Assembly (NCBI GenBank): GCA_944383405.1
Contig: CALWPL010000003.1
Span: 122,705 to 186,704 of the forward strand
Source of the DNA: an uncultured Clostridia bacterium
Lineage (GTDB): Bacteria > Bacillota > Clostridia > Christensenellales > UBA1242
DNA: 64,000 bases
Reading direction: 5' to 3'
The position numbers and the translations under genes are program-made. Position 1 is the first letter of the stretch; each line of letters begins with the position of its first letter. Positions 28,775-37,583 of this stretch are shown piece by piece. Under the pieces are notes generated by a model. The model ran no database searches and was not told the DNA's origin. It was given only the letters and a program-made list of their open reading frames with translations.

Positions 28775-28804
28775 TTGTACAAATTTAAATTAACTTGTTA
28801 TAAT
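28775..28804 (+). promoter_or_regulatory. Promoter of the VirB6-like/VirB4-like operon
   Basis: TTGTAC (28775-28780), 18-nt spacer, extended -10 TGT-TATAAT (28796-28804). Predicted start near 28811, about 70 nt before the GTG start codon. Confidence 0.6.
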
Positions 28805-28881
28805 TTGATTATACTAATGTTGAGACTACTAATTTTTGCTTATTACTTTCATGACCATTAATTTTTTGGGAGGAATTTTAG

Positions 28882-31677
28882 GTGTCTGCTTTTTTTACAG
28901 CAATTCCGCATTATCTTAATGCAGTTTTAGATTTCTTTTTCTTGCTCTTTTATTATTTGTTTAGAGCAATAATTTATGTTGTAGATTTTGCAGAGAGTTT
29001 ATTTAAAATGGTAGCGGGTATTGACCCTATACAGATTGGAGAAAATACATATGGTGGCTCTGAGTCAACAGATTTGGTTTATGGATTTATTTTAAGCGAA
29101 AGCGTACAAAGTGTTTTTTGGACTATTCTTGGATTCTCAATAGTTTTACTTGTTATATTTACTATTATTGCTCTTGTAAAATCTGAGTTTACTCTTGATT
29201 TAAAGGGGAGCGCAAAAGGACCTATTATTGGCAGGGCTTTTAAGGCTATTATACAATTCTTCATAGTCCCAATTTTTACAATACTTGCAGTATTTGGAGT
29301 TAATGTTCTTACTCGTTCAATTAATAATTTATTTAATGACGGCTCAAATAATAGTATTATTACAAAATGTTTTTCAGTTGGGGCAAAAAATGCTAATAGA
29401 CTAAGGACAGGTAAAGAGGCAGACGAGGGTTTTTTTACTTATTTAACTGGGGGAAGTTTCTTAGCAGATAGTAAAGAAAATATCTTTGCTAATTATACCG
29501 ATCGGGAAGCCTTGGCAGATTATATAGATGATTTGTTTGTTGGTAATGGTGATTACTCTAAGATTTTTTCTATGCCTTATAGAGAATTTGAAGGGCCAAG
29601 TGATTATGTCGATTTAGAAAAAGGTGATATAGGATATGCTCCATGGCATACAATAATGCAAGGGCATCCAAAAGAAAAAGCTTCAGCATCATATCCGATG
29701 TTTGATGATGCAACATTTAATTTTTATTATGATCCAAGGGAATTTGATTTTATTTTGGCTATTGGGACTGCTTTAGTTATTGGGTGGAATTTGCTTACTG
29801 TTTGTTTGGCGTTACTTAAAAGAGTTTTTGAATTAACAATTTTATTTATTTTGTCGCCCGCTATGATTTCTCTTGCACCACTTGATGGAGAAAAAGCAAT
29901 TAAAAGTTGGCGTGGAGAAGTTTTTAGTCGGTTAGTCGCAGTCATTTGTCCGATATTTGCTTATAACATGTTTTTTATGTTTGTAGGCTTGTTAGGAGAT
30001 ATTAATATCTTTACGGGAGAAAATGTTTTAACTGCAGCATTAGTAGATGTGTTTAATATATTTTTCCAAATTATAGTAATCATAGTTGCATTGGGATTAC
30101 TAAAAACTGCTTCTGCAATGCTTAGTAAACTACTTGGAGTACAAGATTTAGTTGCAGAAGGTAATAATATAGCCGGTAAGGCAATAGCAACAGGTACAAA
30201 AGTTGCTCTTGCAGCAACAGGTGCAGCATCAATGGTTGGTGGAACTTTAATAAAGGGTACAGCCGCTGCAATAAAAGGTGTAAAGCGTGGATGGGGTGGT
30301 GGTGCGTTTGCTACTGCTCGGAATGAAATTGATAAGTTAAGAAGTCAAGAGGGAAAAGAATATAGACAGGCAAAAAGAGATTTTGAAAATAATAGACTTG
30401 CAGCGATAAGTTTAGAAAATGCAGGTGTTAAACCTGGTAATGAAATTTATGATGAGGCTATAAAACGAAGAAATGAAGCAGAAGCAAGAATGACATCATT
30501 AAAATCAAAGTTAAAGTCTGGAGATATTACTTTAAGTAATAGAAGCATGACAAGAACAGATAAAAAAATTGCTGAAATTGAAAATAAAATTTCAGAAGGA
30601 ACCGCTGACAATTCTTTGACACAGGATGAAATAGATGCGCTATGGGAAGAGCGCGATAGACTTAAAGCAAAAAGTAGTAAATTTACAGAAACTGCAAAAA
30701 GTCGTTCCGCTAATATAAAGAAAGCAAGAGAAGGTATGAAAAGTGCTTTCACGGAAGAATTTGGCAAAGATGCAATGGATACTTCATTTATTGCAAAAGC
30801 AGGAAGATCAATAAATAATACAAGAGTAATGAGAACATTAAACAGAATTCCAGGGCTCAATTTAATCCCAGGGGCTGTTGACATGGGAACTCAGATGTTT
30901 GGTGGTTCTTATGGAGAATATTGGACAAGAATAAGAGATGGCTTTACAGGAGTTCTTGGCAAAGATTCTGCTGCTGGGACAGCATTTAACATGATTTTTA
31001 ATCCACAGGTAAGGGAATCGCTTTATCAAAGTGAAGACGAGAAAAAACATAGAGATAGGATAAGAAAGGGAAATAAAGAGCGCGATGCCCGTGATGCAGA
31101 ACTTAGAAAAGATGAAGAAGTAAAATATGAGTTTATGAAGAAAAAGCAAAATGAAGAACAACAACAAAAACAAGAACAGGAAAGAGAAAAAATTCTTAAT
31201 GTTGGAAAACTTTATGTTGCAGAAGAAGAAAAAATTGGTGGAGATTATAATAAATTAATTAGTAATCTTAATAGGGCTATACAATTTGGTAATGAAGATC
31301 AAATAAAGGCAGCAAAGATTGAGGTTGAAGGTTTTGAAGCAAAACATCAACTTACTGAAAAGGCTGAGCAATTAAAAACTGAGTTAGCAGATCCAAGCAA
31401 TCAAGAAAAATTTGAGAAATTCCAAGAATTTTATAACACTCAACAACTTGAAGCACAAAAGCAAGCACTTACAGAGCAAGGAGTTAAGATTAAGGACGGA
31501 ACGGTTATTGAAACAAAAGAAAGTTCTGACGAAAAATATGATCTTGCTAATAAGATTGCTGAAGCAATGAAAAAGACTATGCAGCCATTAACACAAGAAA
31601 TGCATAATGCTGTAAGTGGTATAAATAGTCTGATTAAGATGTTATCATCAGAGGGTAATGACAATAATAATACATAG
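28882..31677 (+). CDS. VirB6/TrbL-like polytopic membrane protein with long cytoplasmic coiled-coil tail
   Basis: 931 residues. The N-terminal 430 hold about seven to eight hydrophobic helices, including AVLDFFFLLFYYLFRAIIYV, AIIQFFIVPIFTILAVFGVN and IFFQIIVIIVALGLLKTASA, as in channel proteins of type IV secretion. A Gly/Ala-rich stretch follows (about 435-475). The last 450 residues are highly charged and helical (e.g. KKKQNEEQQQKQEQEREK), so they probably form a cytoplasmic platform. Start GTG 28882 behind GGGAGGAA. The order pilin-like, this gene, VirB4-like ATPase resembles mycoplasmal ICE modules (Mbov_0395-0397), recalled rather than checked. Confidence 0.75.
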   Translation: MSAFFTAIPHYLNAVLDFFFLLFYYLFRAIIYVVDFAESLFKMVAGIDPIQIGENTYGGSESTDLVYGFILSESVQSVFWTILGFSIVLLVIFTIIALVKSEFTLDLKGSAKGPIIGRAFKAIIQFFIVPIFTILAVFGVNVLTRSINNLFNDGSNNSIITKCFSVGAKNANRLRTGKEADEGFFTYLTGGSFLADSKENIFANYTDREALADYIDDLFVGNGDYSKIFSMPYREFEGPSDYVDLEKGDIGYAPWHTIMQGHPKEKASASYPMFDDATFNFYYDPREFDFILAIGTALVIGWNLLTVCLALLKRVFELTILFILSPAMISLAPLDGEKAIKSWRGEVFSRLVAVICPIFAYNMFFMFVGLLGDINIFTGENVLTAALVDVFNIFFQIIVIIVALGLLKTASAMLSKLLGVQDLVAEGNNIAGKAIATGTKVALAATGAASMVGGTLIKGTAAAIKGVKRGWGGGAFATARNEIDKLRSQEGKEYRQAKRDFENNRLAAISLENAGVKPGNEIYDEAIKRRNEAEARMTSLKSKLKSGDITLSNRSMTRTDKKIAEIENKISEGTADNSLTQDEIDALWEERDRLKAKSSKFTETAKSRSANIKKAREGMKSAFTEEFGKDAMDTSFIAKAGRSINNTRVMRTLNRIPGLNLIPGAVDMGTQMFGGSYGEYWTRIRDGFTGVLGKDSAAGTAFNMIFNPQVRESLYQSEDEKKHRDRIRKGNKERDARDAELRKDEEVKYEFMKKKQNEEQQQKQEQEREKILNVGKLYVAEEEKIGGDYNKLISNLNRAIQFGNEDQIKAAKIEVEGFEAKHQLTEKAEQLKTELADPSNQEKFEKFQEFYNTQQLEAQKQALTEQGVKIKDGTVIETKESSDEKYDLANKIAEAMKKTMQPLTQEMHNAVSGINSLIKMLSSEGNDNNNT

Positions 31678-31730
31678 CAACATTGTTTTAGAAATGTTTA
31701 TATAAGTTAGGATAAAAAGAAGGTAATTAA

Positions 31731-34355
31731 ATGAGATATATTCCACGAAAAACAAAGGTTAGAATGGAGTTCTTTAAAGGCATTACGCTATCAGACATAT
31801 TGGTAGCGGCAATTGGAGTTACAGGTGTAGTATTATTTGCACTTAGTACGCTGCCTTATAACTGGTATTTTGCTATAGGTTGGGGATGCCTTATTGCTAT
31901 GCTTTTTATGCCGATTGAAGAAGATTTAAGATTATACGGGTCAATAGGGTTATTTATTAGATTTATTGCTTTCAAAAAGAAATATAATAAAGCAGATGTT
32001 GATAAAAAAACAAATAGATTGAAAATAAGAGATATTATTCCTTATGAAAACATTCTTCAAGATAAGATAATTGACTTTAAAGATTATTATGCTATGGTTA
32101 TTGAAATAAAGCCAATTGAATTTGCATTACTTAACGAGCACAAACAAGAGCTTGTTATAAGGTCATTTGCCAATGCAATCAGAACAATGAGTAACGATCA
32201 GTCTGCTAGTATTATGAAAGTTAACAAAGCAATTATTTTTGACGATTATATTACATATGAAGACAAAAAATTTGATGACTTAATGGAACTTCAATATGAA
32301 AATGAGTTGACAGAAGAAGAAGTCGAAGCGAGATCTGGGGTATTTGAAGAAAGAGTTAGACAGTTAAATAATTTAAACAAAAATGAGAAGGTATATAAAG
32401 ATTTCTTTTATATAGTTGTATATGATAAAGACAGAGAAATGCTTGAGACAACTATTGATGGAATGATTAATACACTTGGAAATAGTGTTGTTCCTATTGT
32501 GGCGCACAAGTTGGTTGGGAAAGAATTACCTGCTTTTTTAAGGGCAAATTATGGTAAATATTTTGATGAAAGAGACCTTGAAAGTACTCCAAAAGACCAA
32601 TTTATTAACTGGGCAGCACCAGAAAATATTGAGTTTAAGACCACAAAAACAATTATTGATGGGCATCCATATAGGTCTTTTGTTATAACAGACTACCCTT
32701 TACAAGTTGCAAATGCGTGGGGATCAACTTTCTTCTTAATAGAAGGGGCAAATGTCGTTGTAAATATAAAAGCGATTCCAAAGGCACTTGGTGAAAAGCG
32801 TATTGACAAGTCTATTATTGAAATGGAAGGCAAGATGGCAAATGTTTACAAGAGTAGTAAAAGGATAGAAAATGAAATCCAGCTTAAAACTTTAAGAGAT
32901 TTACTACAAATGTTAAAGTCAGATAATGAGCAATTATATGAAGTAAATACACATATAATGTGTGAAGATTATGTCAAAAAAGATGTTAGAACTAGATTAA
33001 AGCAGTATGGGTATAAATACTCTGAAATGTTTGGTAGGCAAGTTGATGCTTTCGTGAGTAGAAATGTGTCTGCTCTTGACACAATAAAGCAATATAAAAG
33101 GGATATTCCAACGACAACGCTTGCCTCAATATTTCCGTTTATATCTGGTGCGTTAATTGATGAAAAAGGTTTTTATATAGGTTATAATGATTATCCTGTT
33201 TTTATTGATTTGTTTAAAAGAGATAAAGAAAGGGCTAATAGTAATATTATGATTATTGGTAAATCTGGTGGTGGTAAATCCTATGCCACTAAGACTTTAC
33301 TTACCAACTTGGCTTGCGACAATACAAAAGTTTTCGTCTTAGACCCAGAAGATGAGTATACTCCGCTTTCTTACAACATGAAAGGTATGGTTCTTGATGT
33401 TGGTTCATCTCAGAAGGGAAGGTTTAATCCTTTCCATATTATGACAACTCTTGATGCTGATGAAGGTGGAAATGACGACTCTTATTCAACACATTTGCAG
33501 TTTTTAGAGGAGTTTTTTAGTATTATTTTGCCAGGAATGCCATCAGAGGCTTTTGAAGTATTAAACTCTTTGATTATCGATATTTATAAGAAAAAGGGAA
33601 TTAATTCTCAAACACCGCTCACAACTCTTAAACCAGAAGATTTTCCTATATTTGATGATTTGTATGATTTGACAGTAGAAAAATTAAATAAAGAAAAGGA
33701 CGAATACCATAGACGAACTCTTCAAACTGTTGAAACATATATTTCTAAATTCGCAAGGGGTGGAAGAAATAGTAACTTGTGGAATGGTCCAATGTCTATT
33801 GATACAAAGGAAAATTTTATTACATTTAACTTCCGTTCTTTGCTTGCAAACAGGAATGAAGTAATTGCAAATGCTCAAATGCTTTTAGTTTTTAAATACC
33901 TTGATAACGAAATTATAAAAAACAAAGACTTTAATGACAAATATAAAACTAATAGACATATAGTTGTTGCTGTTGACGAGGCCCATGTTTTTATTAATCC
34001 TAAGAGACCTATTGCTCTTGAATTTATGGCAAACATGGCAAAGCGTATTCGTAAGTATGGCGGGATGCAGATCGTTATTACACAAAATATTAAAGACTTT
34101 GTCGGAAGTCAGGAAATTCAGCGTCAGTCCACGGCTATTATTAATGCTAGCCAATATTCATTTATTTTCTCACTTGCACCAAATGATATTACTGACCTTG
34201 TAGAGCTTTATAGGAACGCGGGTGAAATCAACCAGGAAGAACAAGATAATATTTTAACTGCTGGTGTTGGGCAGGCTTTCTTAATTACAGGAGCATTGTC
34301 TAGAACATCTGTTAAAATTGAGGCAAACGAAGCAGTTGTAAAACTTTTCTCGTAG
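31731..34355 (+). CDS. VirB4/TraE-like conjugal transfer ATPase with N-terminal membrane region
   Basis: 874 residues. Residues 15-65 hold two hydrophobic segments (ITLSDILVAAIGVTGVVLFA, and from about residue 46 FAIGWGCLIAMLF), so a PrgI/VirB3-like membrane part appears fused to the ATPase. Walker A GKSGGGKS is at 510-517, and Walker B VVAVDEAH has D749-E750. The segment IVITQNIKDFVGS is the usual VirB4 motif after Walker B. It energises assembly or transport on the cytoplasmic face. It sits 53 nt after the VirB6-like gene, behind AAGGT, and a terminator follows, so the two form an operon. Confidence 0.92.
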   Translation: MRYIPRKTKVRMEFFKGITLSDILVAAIGVTGVVLFALSTLPYNWYFAIGWGCLIAMLFMPIEEDLRLYGSIGLFIRFIAFKKKYNKADVDKKTNRLKIRDIIPYENILQDKIIDFKDYYAMVIEIKPIEFALLNEHKQELVIRSFANAIRTMSNDQSASIMKVNKAIIFDDYITYEDKKFDDLMELQYENELTEEEVEARSGVFEERVRQLNNLNKNEKVYKDFFYIVVYDKDREMLETTIDGMINTLGNSVVPIVAHKLVGKELPAFLRANYGKYFDERDLESTPKDQFINWAAPENIEFKTTKTIIDGHPYRSFVITDYPLQVANAWGSTFFLIEGANVVVNIKAIPKALGEKRIDKSIIEMEGKMANVYKSSKRIENEIQLKTLRDLLQMLKSDNEQLYEVNTHIMCEDYVKKDVRTRLKQYGYKYSEMFGRQVDAFVSRNVSALDTIKQYKRDIPTTTLASIFPFISGALIDEKGFYIGYNDYPVFIDLFKRDKERANSNIMIIGKSGGGKSYATKTLLTNLACDNTKVFVLDPEDEYTPLSYNMKGMVLDVGSSQKGRFNPFHIMTTLDADEGGNDDSYSTHLQFLEEFFSIILPGMPSEAFEVLNSLIIDIYKKKGINSQTPLTTLKPEDFPIFDDLYDLTVEKLNKEKDEYHRRTLQTVETYISKFARGGRNSNLWNGPMSIDTKENFITFNFRSLLANRNEVIANAQMLLVFKYLDNEIIKNKDFNDKYKTNRHIVVAVDEAHVFINPKRPIALEFMANMAKRIRKYGGMQIVITQNIKDFVGSQEIQRQSTAIINASQYSFIFSLAPNDITDLVELYRNAGEINQEEQDNILTAGVGQAFLITGALSRTSVKIEANEAVVKLFS

Positions 34356-34364
34356 TATAAAAAT

Positions 34365-34398
34365 CAAGGGATTAATTAAATTGTACCCCTTGTTTTTT
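34365..34398 (+). terminator. Intrinsic terminator after VirB4-like gene
   Basis: CAAGGG (34365-34370) / CCCTTG (34387-34392) followed by six T. Confidence 0.75.
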
Positions 34399-34417
34399 AT
34401 TGCTTTATAGTATACAT

Positions 34418-34438
34418 ATTTTATGTCGGACATAAAAA
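34418..34438. promoter_or_regulatory. Perfect 21-bp palindrome, candidate operator
   Basis: ATTTTATGTC-G-GACATAAAAT is a perfect inverted repeat with a 1-nt centre, in the 337-nt gap between the VirB4-like gene and the 805-residue gene. No T-run follows, so it is not a typical terminator. It looks like a protein-binding site; the cognate regulator is unknown. Confidence 0.5.
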
Positions 34439-34634
34439 TATTATTAGAATAAAATTGAGTAATTTGAAATAGTGTGCTTTTTGATTATATATCTAATATG
34501 AGAATAAGTTAAGAATTTAAACAATTATAACATAAGTAATAATATTTTTTTGAATCGTATAGCATATTTTGTATAATTAAGAAAAACAAAGTACTTTGTT
34601 ATATGCAAAAAGCACAAAAAAAATATTTTAGGTA

Positions 34635-34663
34635 TTGATATTTTACTTAGTTTATGGTATTAT
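34635..34663 (+). promoter_or_regulatory. Promoter of the 805-aa gene
   Basis: TTGATA (34635-34640), 17-nt spacer, extended -10 TGG-TATTAT (34655-34663). Predicted start near 34670, directly ahead of the GAGAGGTG ribosome site. Confidence 0.65.
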
Positions 34664-34692
34664 ATGGACAATAAAAAGAGAGGTGTAATTTT

Positions 34693-37110
34693 ATGGCAAA
34701 TACACAGAAAGATTTTAATAATATTGTTACTTCTGAAATTATTAATGCATACATAAAAAGAATGAGTGGAGAATCAGTTTCTTCTATAGACTCAATAGAA
34801 AAATTGAGTGCCTTGAATTTTTTCCCTGCAAGGTATATATCTCGCTTAAATGATGGAGATAAGCAAAAATTATTAAATATTTTTAATGATTGTGCAAAAC
34901 AAAATGATTTTAGAAAATTTATTCAGGTTGTTGAAACTAAAGTCCCTGGGACTTTAAATAGAACGCTAGACGGATATATTAAAGAATATAAAAATTTTGT
35001 TAACCTTCCAGAAAACAAGGTAATTGAAAATTTTACTTACAGAGATTTGTATGATTCTCTTGACCAATCAAGAATTGGAAGATTTATTGATAGGCTTTTT
35101 GGTATGCAGAATTTTAGAAGCATGTCAAAAGAAAAGAGTGATGGGTTTAGTGGTAGGCAAATTTCAAGAATATTGTCTGGGTTATATTTTATTAAGGATG
35201 AGTTTGATTCTAAAAAAGATAGGTTTGAGCATTTTTCTAAACTTCAAGATTTATTTTTAGAAAAAAGAAGCATTGTTGACCATTTTAAAAAGAAAGACGA
35301 AGAACTTAGTAAGGAATTTTTTAAAAATGTTGAAGATATGGGCATTAATTCAAGACAAATTCAAGATGTCTTAGTTGGCGGGGATAGTAAAGACTATGCA
35401 TTGAATAGAGTTGATTTTTTTGAAACTACAAGTATTGAAGATCTCGAAAAGATTGCAGAATTGGATGAAAAGATGACATCAATAGTTGCTGTTCCTTTTA
35501 TAAAAAATCTTTTGGGATTGTCAAATAATGAAGGTTTTAAAGATTTAAATGAATTAAATCCTAGACAATTAAAAGATTTGGAAACTTTGCTTTCTCGTAA
35601 AGAAGGAGATACAAGGGCAATTATTATGGATAGACTTGCTAAGTTTAGCAATGTTATTGAAAATGTAGTTGATAAAACATATAATAATTTTTCTGATTTT
35701 ATAAAAAGAAGTGATGGTGAGAGTTTATTTAGTAAAGAAGAGATAACTGACGAAATTGTAAATGCTTTGGCAGAACAAGGAGCGTTTGCAAAAGAAACTG
35801 TACAGGATTTTGCGTATGCTGCAACAAATATCACTTTAAACAATGATTTGTTTATAAATAAATTTGAAAAAGAGAAAATTTCAGGGCTTAATAAAGATTT
35901 TGCTTCTATTGATGATGGAAATATATGTTACATTCAATTAGAAGGGAAAGTTTATGAATTGAATGGATTAAATGCGGTTGAGTCTGAGCCTGGTATTTAC
36001 ACTTTACCTTCAGAATCTTTTGAAGAAATGAAAAACAAACTTGCAAGTATTTATGGAGTTTCTTTTGAAAATATAGATTCTAATGATATAAAGATTGGTA
36101 TAAATCCACTTGCTGAAAATTTCTTGGATATTGCTGTTGAACAAGAAAAATTAAATACAAAGAATGCCGATGAGAAAGTTTCAGAAGAAAATCAAAATAA
36201 TTATACAAATCAAGATGTTAGCACTCAATCACAAGAAATAAAAGTGCAAGATAAAACTAGTTCTAATAGTTATGCAATGCCATCTAGTTCAGGATTTACA
36301 ATTTTTACAGGTAGTGAAGTTTATTTAGAAGCGCTTGAAGAGGCAAGAAAAAGAGTCAGAGAATATATTCTTACAGGAAGAGTTGAATTTATAAATAAAG
36401 AAAGTGTAGATAGTCAAGATGTAAATAGTGTTAAAGAATTAGCAGAAGGATCTCAATCGGGATTAGAAAGCGTAGAGATTGAAGAGAATAATGACGAAAT
36501 TTCGGAAGGAGACATTCAGGAAGAAGGTGTTCAGGAAGAAGGTAATATCGTAGAAGGTGCTCAGGACGAAGATGCTAGGTTAAAAGAATTTATTCCATAT
36601 AAAAGAGATTTATTAGACCATGCTAATTATGAACCTAATGAGACAGGTCAAGATAGCGAAGAAGCAACTAGAAATGAAGATGATGCAAGTCTTGATGGTG
36701 CGGAAGAAACTATGGATGGAGCCAAGAATGATGTAGCAGAGAGTACTCAAGTTAATGATTTAGGCAGTGGTAATACAGAAGAAACTACAGAACTAGAAGC
36801 CAATTCTTCCAATGATGAAGGAGTTACGGAACTGGAAAAACAAAAACTTGAAAAAAAGGTAGAAGAACTTAATAAAAGGTTTATTATTGGACAATCGCCT
36901 GCAAATGTTATTGAATATAGTGATGGTTCTAAAATTGTTGTATTTTCAAAAGATGGTAAAGATGTCGGTATGTTTTATGGTTCAACAAAGGGCAGCAGGG
37001 GCAAAAGAGTAGGAGCAAGAGATCTTAAGAGGATTAAGGCAGAATTAGAAAATATGGAACGACAAAATGAACTAGCGCATAAACCTGAAGATGATGGAAT
37101 GGAAATGTAA
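34693..37110 (+). CDS. Large soluble acidic protein of the secretion cluster, unknown function
   Basis: 805 residues, no signal peptide or membrane helix. Residues 1-450 are helical and charged. Then comes a folded stretch (GNICYIQLEGKVYELNGLN), a long acidic low-complexity region (about 590-730, with EEGVQEEGNIVEGAQDED-like repeats), and a conserved-looking basic C-terminal end (IIGQSPANVIEYSDGSKIVV, later TKGSRGKRVGARDLKRI). No relaxase HUH or other catalytic motif was seen. It may be a cytoplasmic accessory protein or a substrate of the adjacent machine (inference). The start follows GAGAGGTG. Confidence 0.75.
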   Translation: MANTQKDFNNIVTSEIINAYIKRMSGESVSSIDSIEKLSALNFFPARYISRLNDGDKQKLLNIFNDCAKQNDFRKFIQVVETKVPGTLNRTLDGYIKEYKNFVNLPENKVIENFTYRDLYDSLDQSRIGRFIDRLFGMQNFRSMSKEKSDGFSGRQISRILSGLYFIKDEFDSKKDRFEHFSKLQDLFLEKRSIVDHFKKKDEELSKEFFKNVEDMGINSRQIQDVLVGGDSKDYALNRVDFFETTSIEDLEKIAELDEKMTSIVAVPFIKNLLGLSNNEGFKDLNELNPRQLKDLETLLSRKEGDTRAIIMDRLAKFSNVIENVVDKTYNNFSDFIKRSDGESLFSKEEITDEIVNALAEQGAFAKETVQDFAYAATNITLNNDLFINKFEKEKISGLNKDFASIDDGNICYIQLEGKVYELNGLNAVESEPGIYTLPSESFEEMKNKLASIYGVSFENIDSNDIKIGINPLAENFLDIAVEQEKLNTKNADEKVSEENQNNYTNQDVSTQSQEIKVQDKTSSNSYAMPSSSGFTIFTGSEVYLEALEEARKRVREYILTGRVEFINKESVDSQDVNSVKELAEGSQSGLESVEIEENNDEISEGDIQEEGVQEEGNIVEGAQDEDARLKEFIPYKRDLLDHANYEPNETGQDSEEATRNEDDASLDGAEETMDGAKNDVAESTQVNDLGSGNTEETTELEANSSNDEGVTELEKQKLEKKVEELNKRFIIGQSPANVIEYSDGSKIVVFSKDGKDVGMFYGSTKGSRGKRVGARDLKRIKAELENMERQNELAHKPEDDGMEM

Positions 37111-37125
37111 AAAGGAGAAGGGAAA

Positions 37126-37362
37126 ATGGTAAGAAAAATTGATTATAGTTTTAAAGTTTTAGAAGAAATTTTAACATTTAAGAAGTATGAGAATAGAGAA
37201 CAAATCATGGCAGTTGGCAAAGCAATGTTAGATATTGCTGAAAAAAAGGATTGTAAAGAAGAATATAAAGAGATTTATAGAGATGCTTATAAAAAGTTAG
37301 ATTCACTTACTTATGACGAAATGAAAGAGATTATTGATATTTTAAATCCAAGTTCTAATTAA
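37126..37362 (+). CDS. Small helical protein downstream of the 805-aa gene
   Basis: 78 residues, not recognised. It is predicted all-helical and charged (YSFKVLEEILTFKKYENREQ, KDCKEEYKEIYRDAYKKL). It starts 15 nt after the 805-residue gene with the ribosome site AAAGGAGAAGGG, so the two are co-transcribed. A terminator follows at once. A small partner or chaperone of the large protein is possible but unproven. Confidence 0.7.
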   Translation: MVRKIDYSFKVLEEILTFKKYENREQIMAVGKAMLDIAEKKDCKEEYKEIYRDAYKKLDSLTYDEMKEIIDILNPSSN

Positions 37363-37367
37363 ATTTT

Positions 37368-37399
37368 AAAAGGTTAAGTAAAAAAGGCTTAACCTTTTT
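37368..37399 (+). terminator. Intrinsic terminator closing the secretion cluster
   Basis: AAAAGGTTAAG (37368-37378) / CTTAACCTTTTT (37388-37399), 9-nt loop. Strong stem. Confidence 0.85.
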
Positions 37400-37544
37400 A
37401 ATTTTATTAGTATTTAATTGAACTTTAAATTTTATTATTTAATTTTGCTAGTAATAAAGGGTTGCAAATTAAATTTATAACATATCGCAAATATAGAATT
37501 AAAAGGTAATTTTGTAATAAAAGTAGTTAAATAATTAAGTATTA

Positions 37545-37583
37545 TTGACTAAAAAGCATCAGTTTGATAATATCAATAGTATG
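37545..37583 (+). promoter_or_regulatory. Leaderless promoter of the zinc-ribbon/TM2-like gene
   Basis: TTGACT (37545-37550), 17-nt spacer, TAATAT (37568-37573), 7 nt, ATG (37581). The transcription start should coincide with the start codon. No Shine-Dalgarno sequence is present. The TTG at 37545 is therefore a -35 box, not a start codon. Confidence 0.75.

Noticed and set aside
35394..35843. Open frame of 149 codons on the minus strand inside the 805-aa gene
   Set aside because: Antisense shadow with low-complexity Ser/Leu composition and no ribosome site.
14569..37362. Intact integrative conjugative element
   Set aside because: No integrase, relaxase, excisionase or flanking direct repeat could be found; flanks are ordinary chromosomal genes. 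Kept as a secretion-like cluster instead.
37545..37580. TTG at 37545 as start of the zinc-ribbon membrane gene
   Set aside because: TTGACT is the -35 box of a promoter whose -10 box ends 7 nt before ATG 37581.
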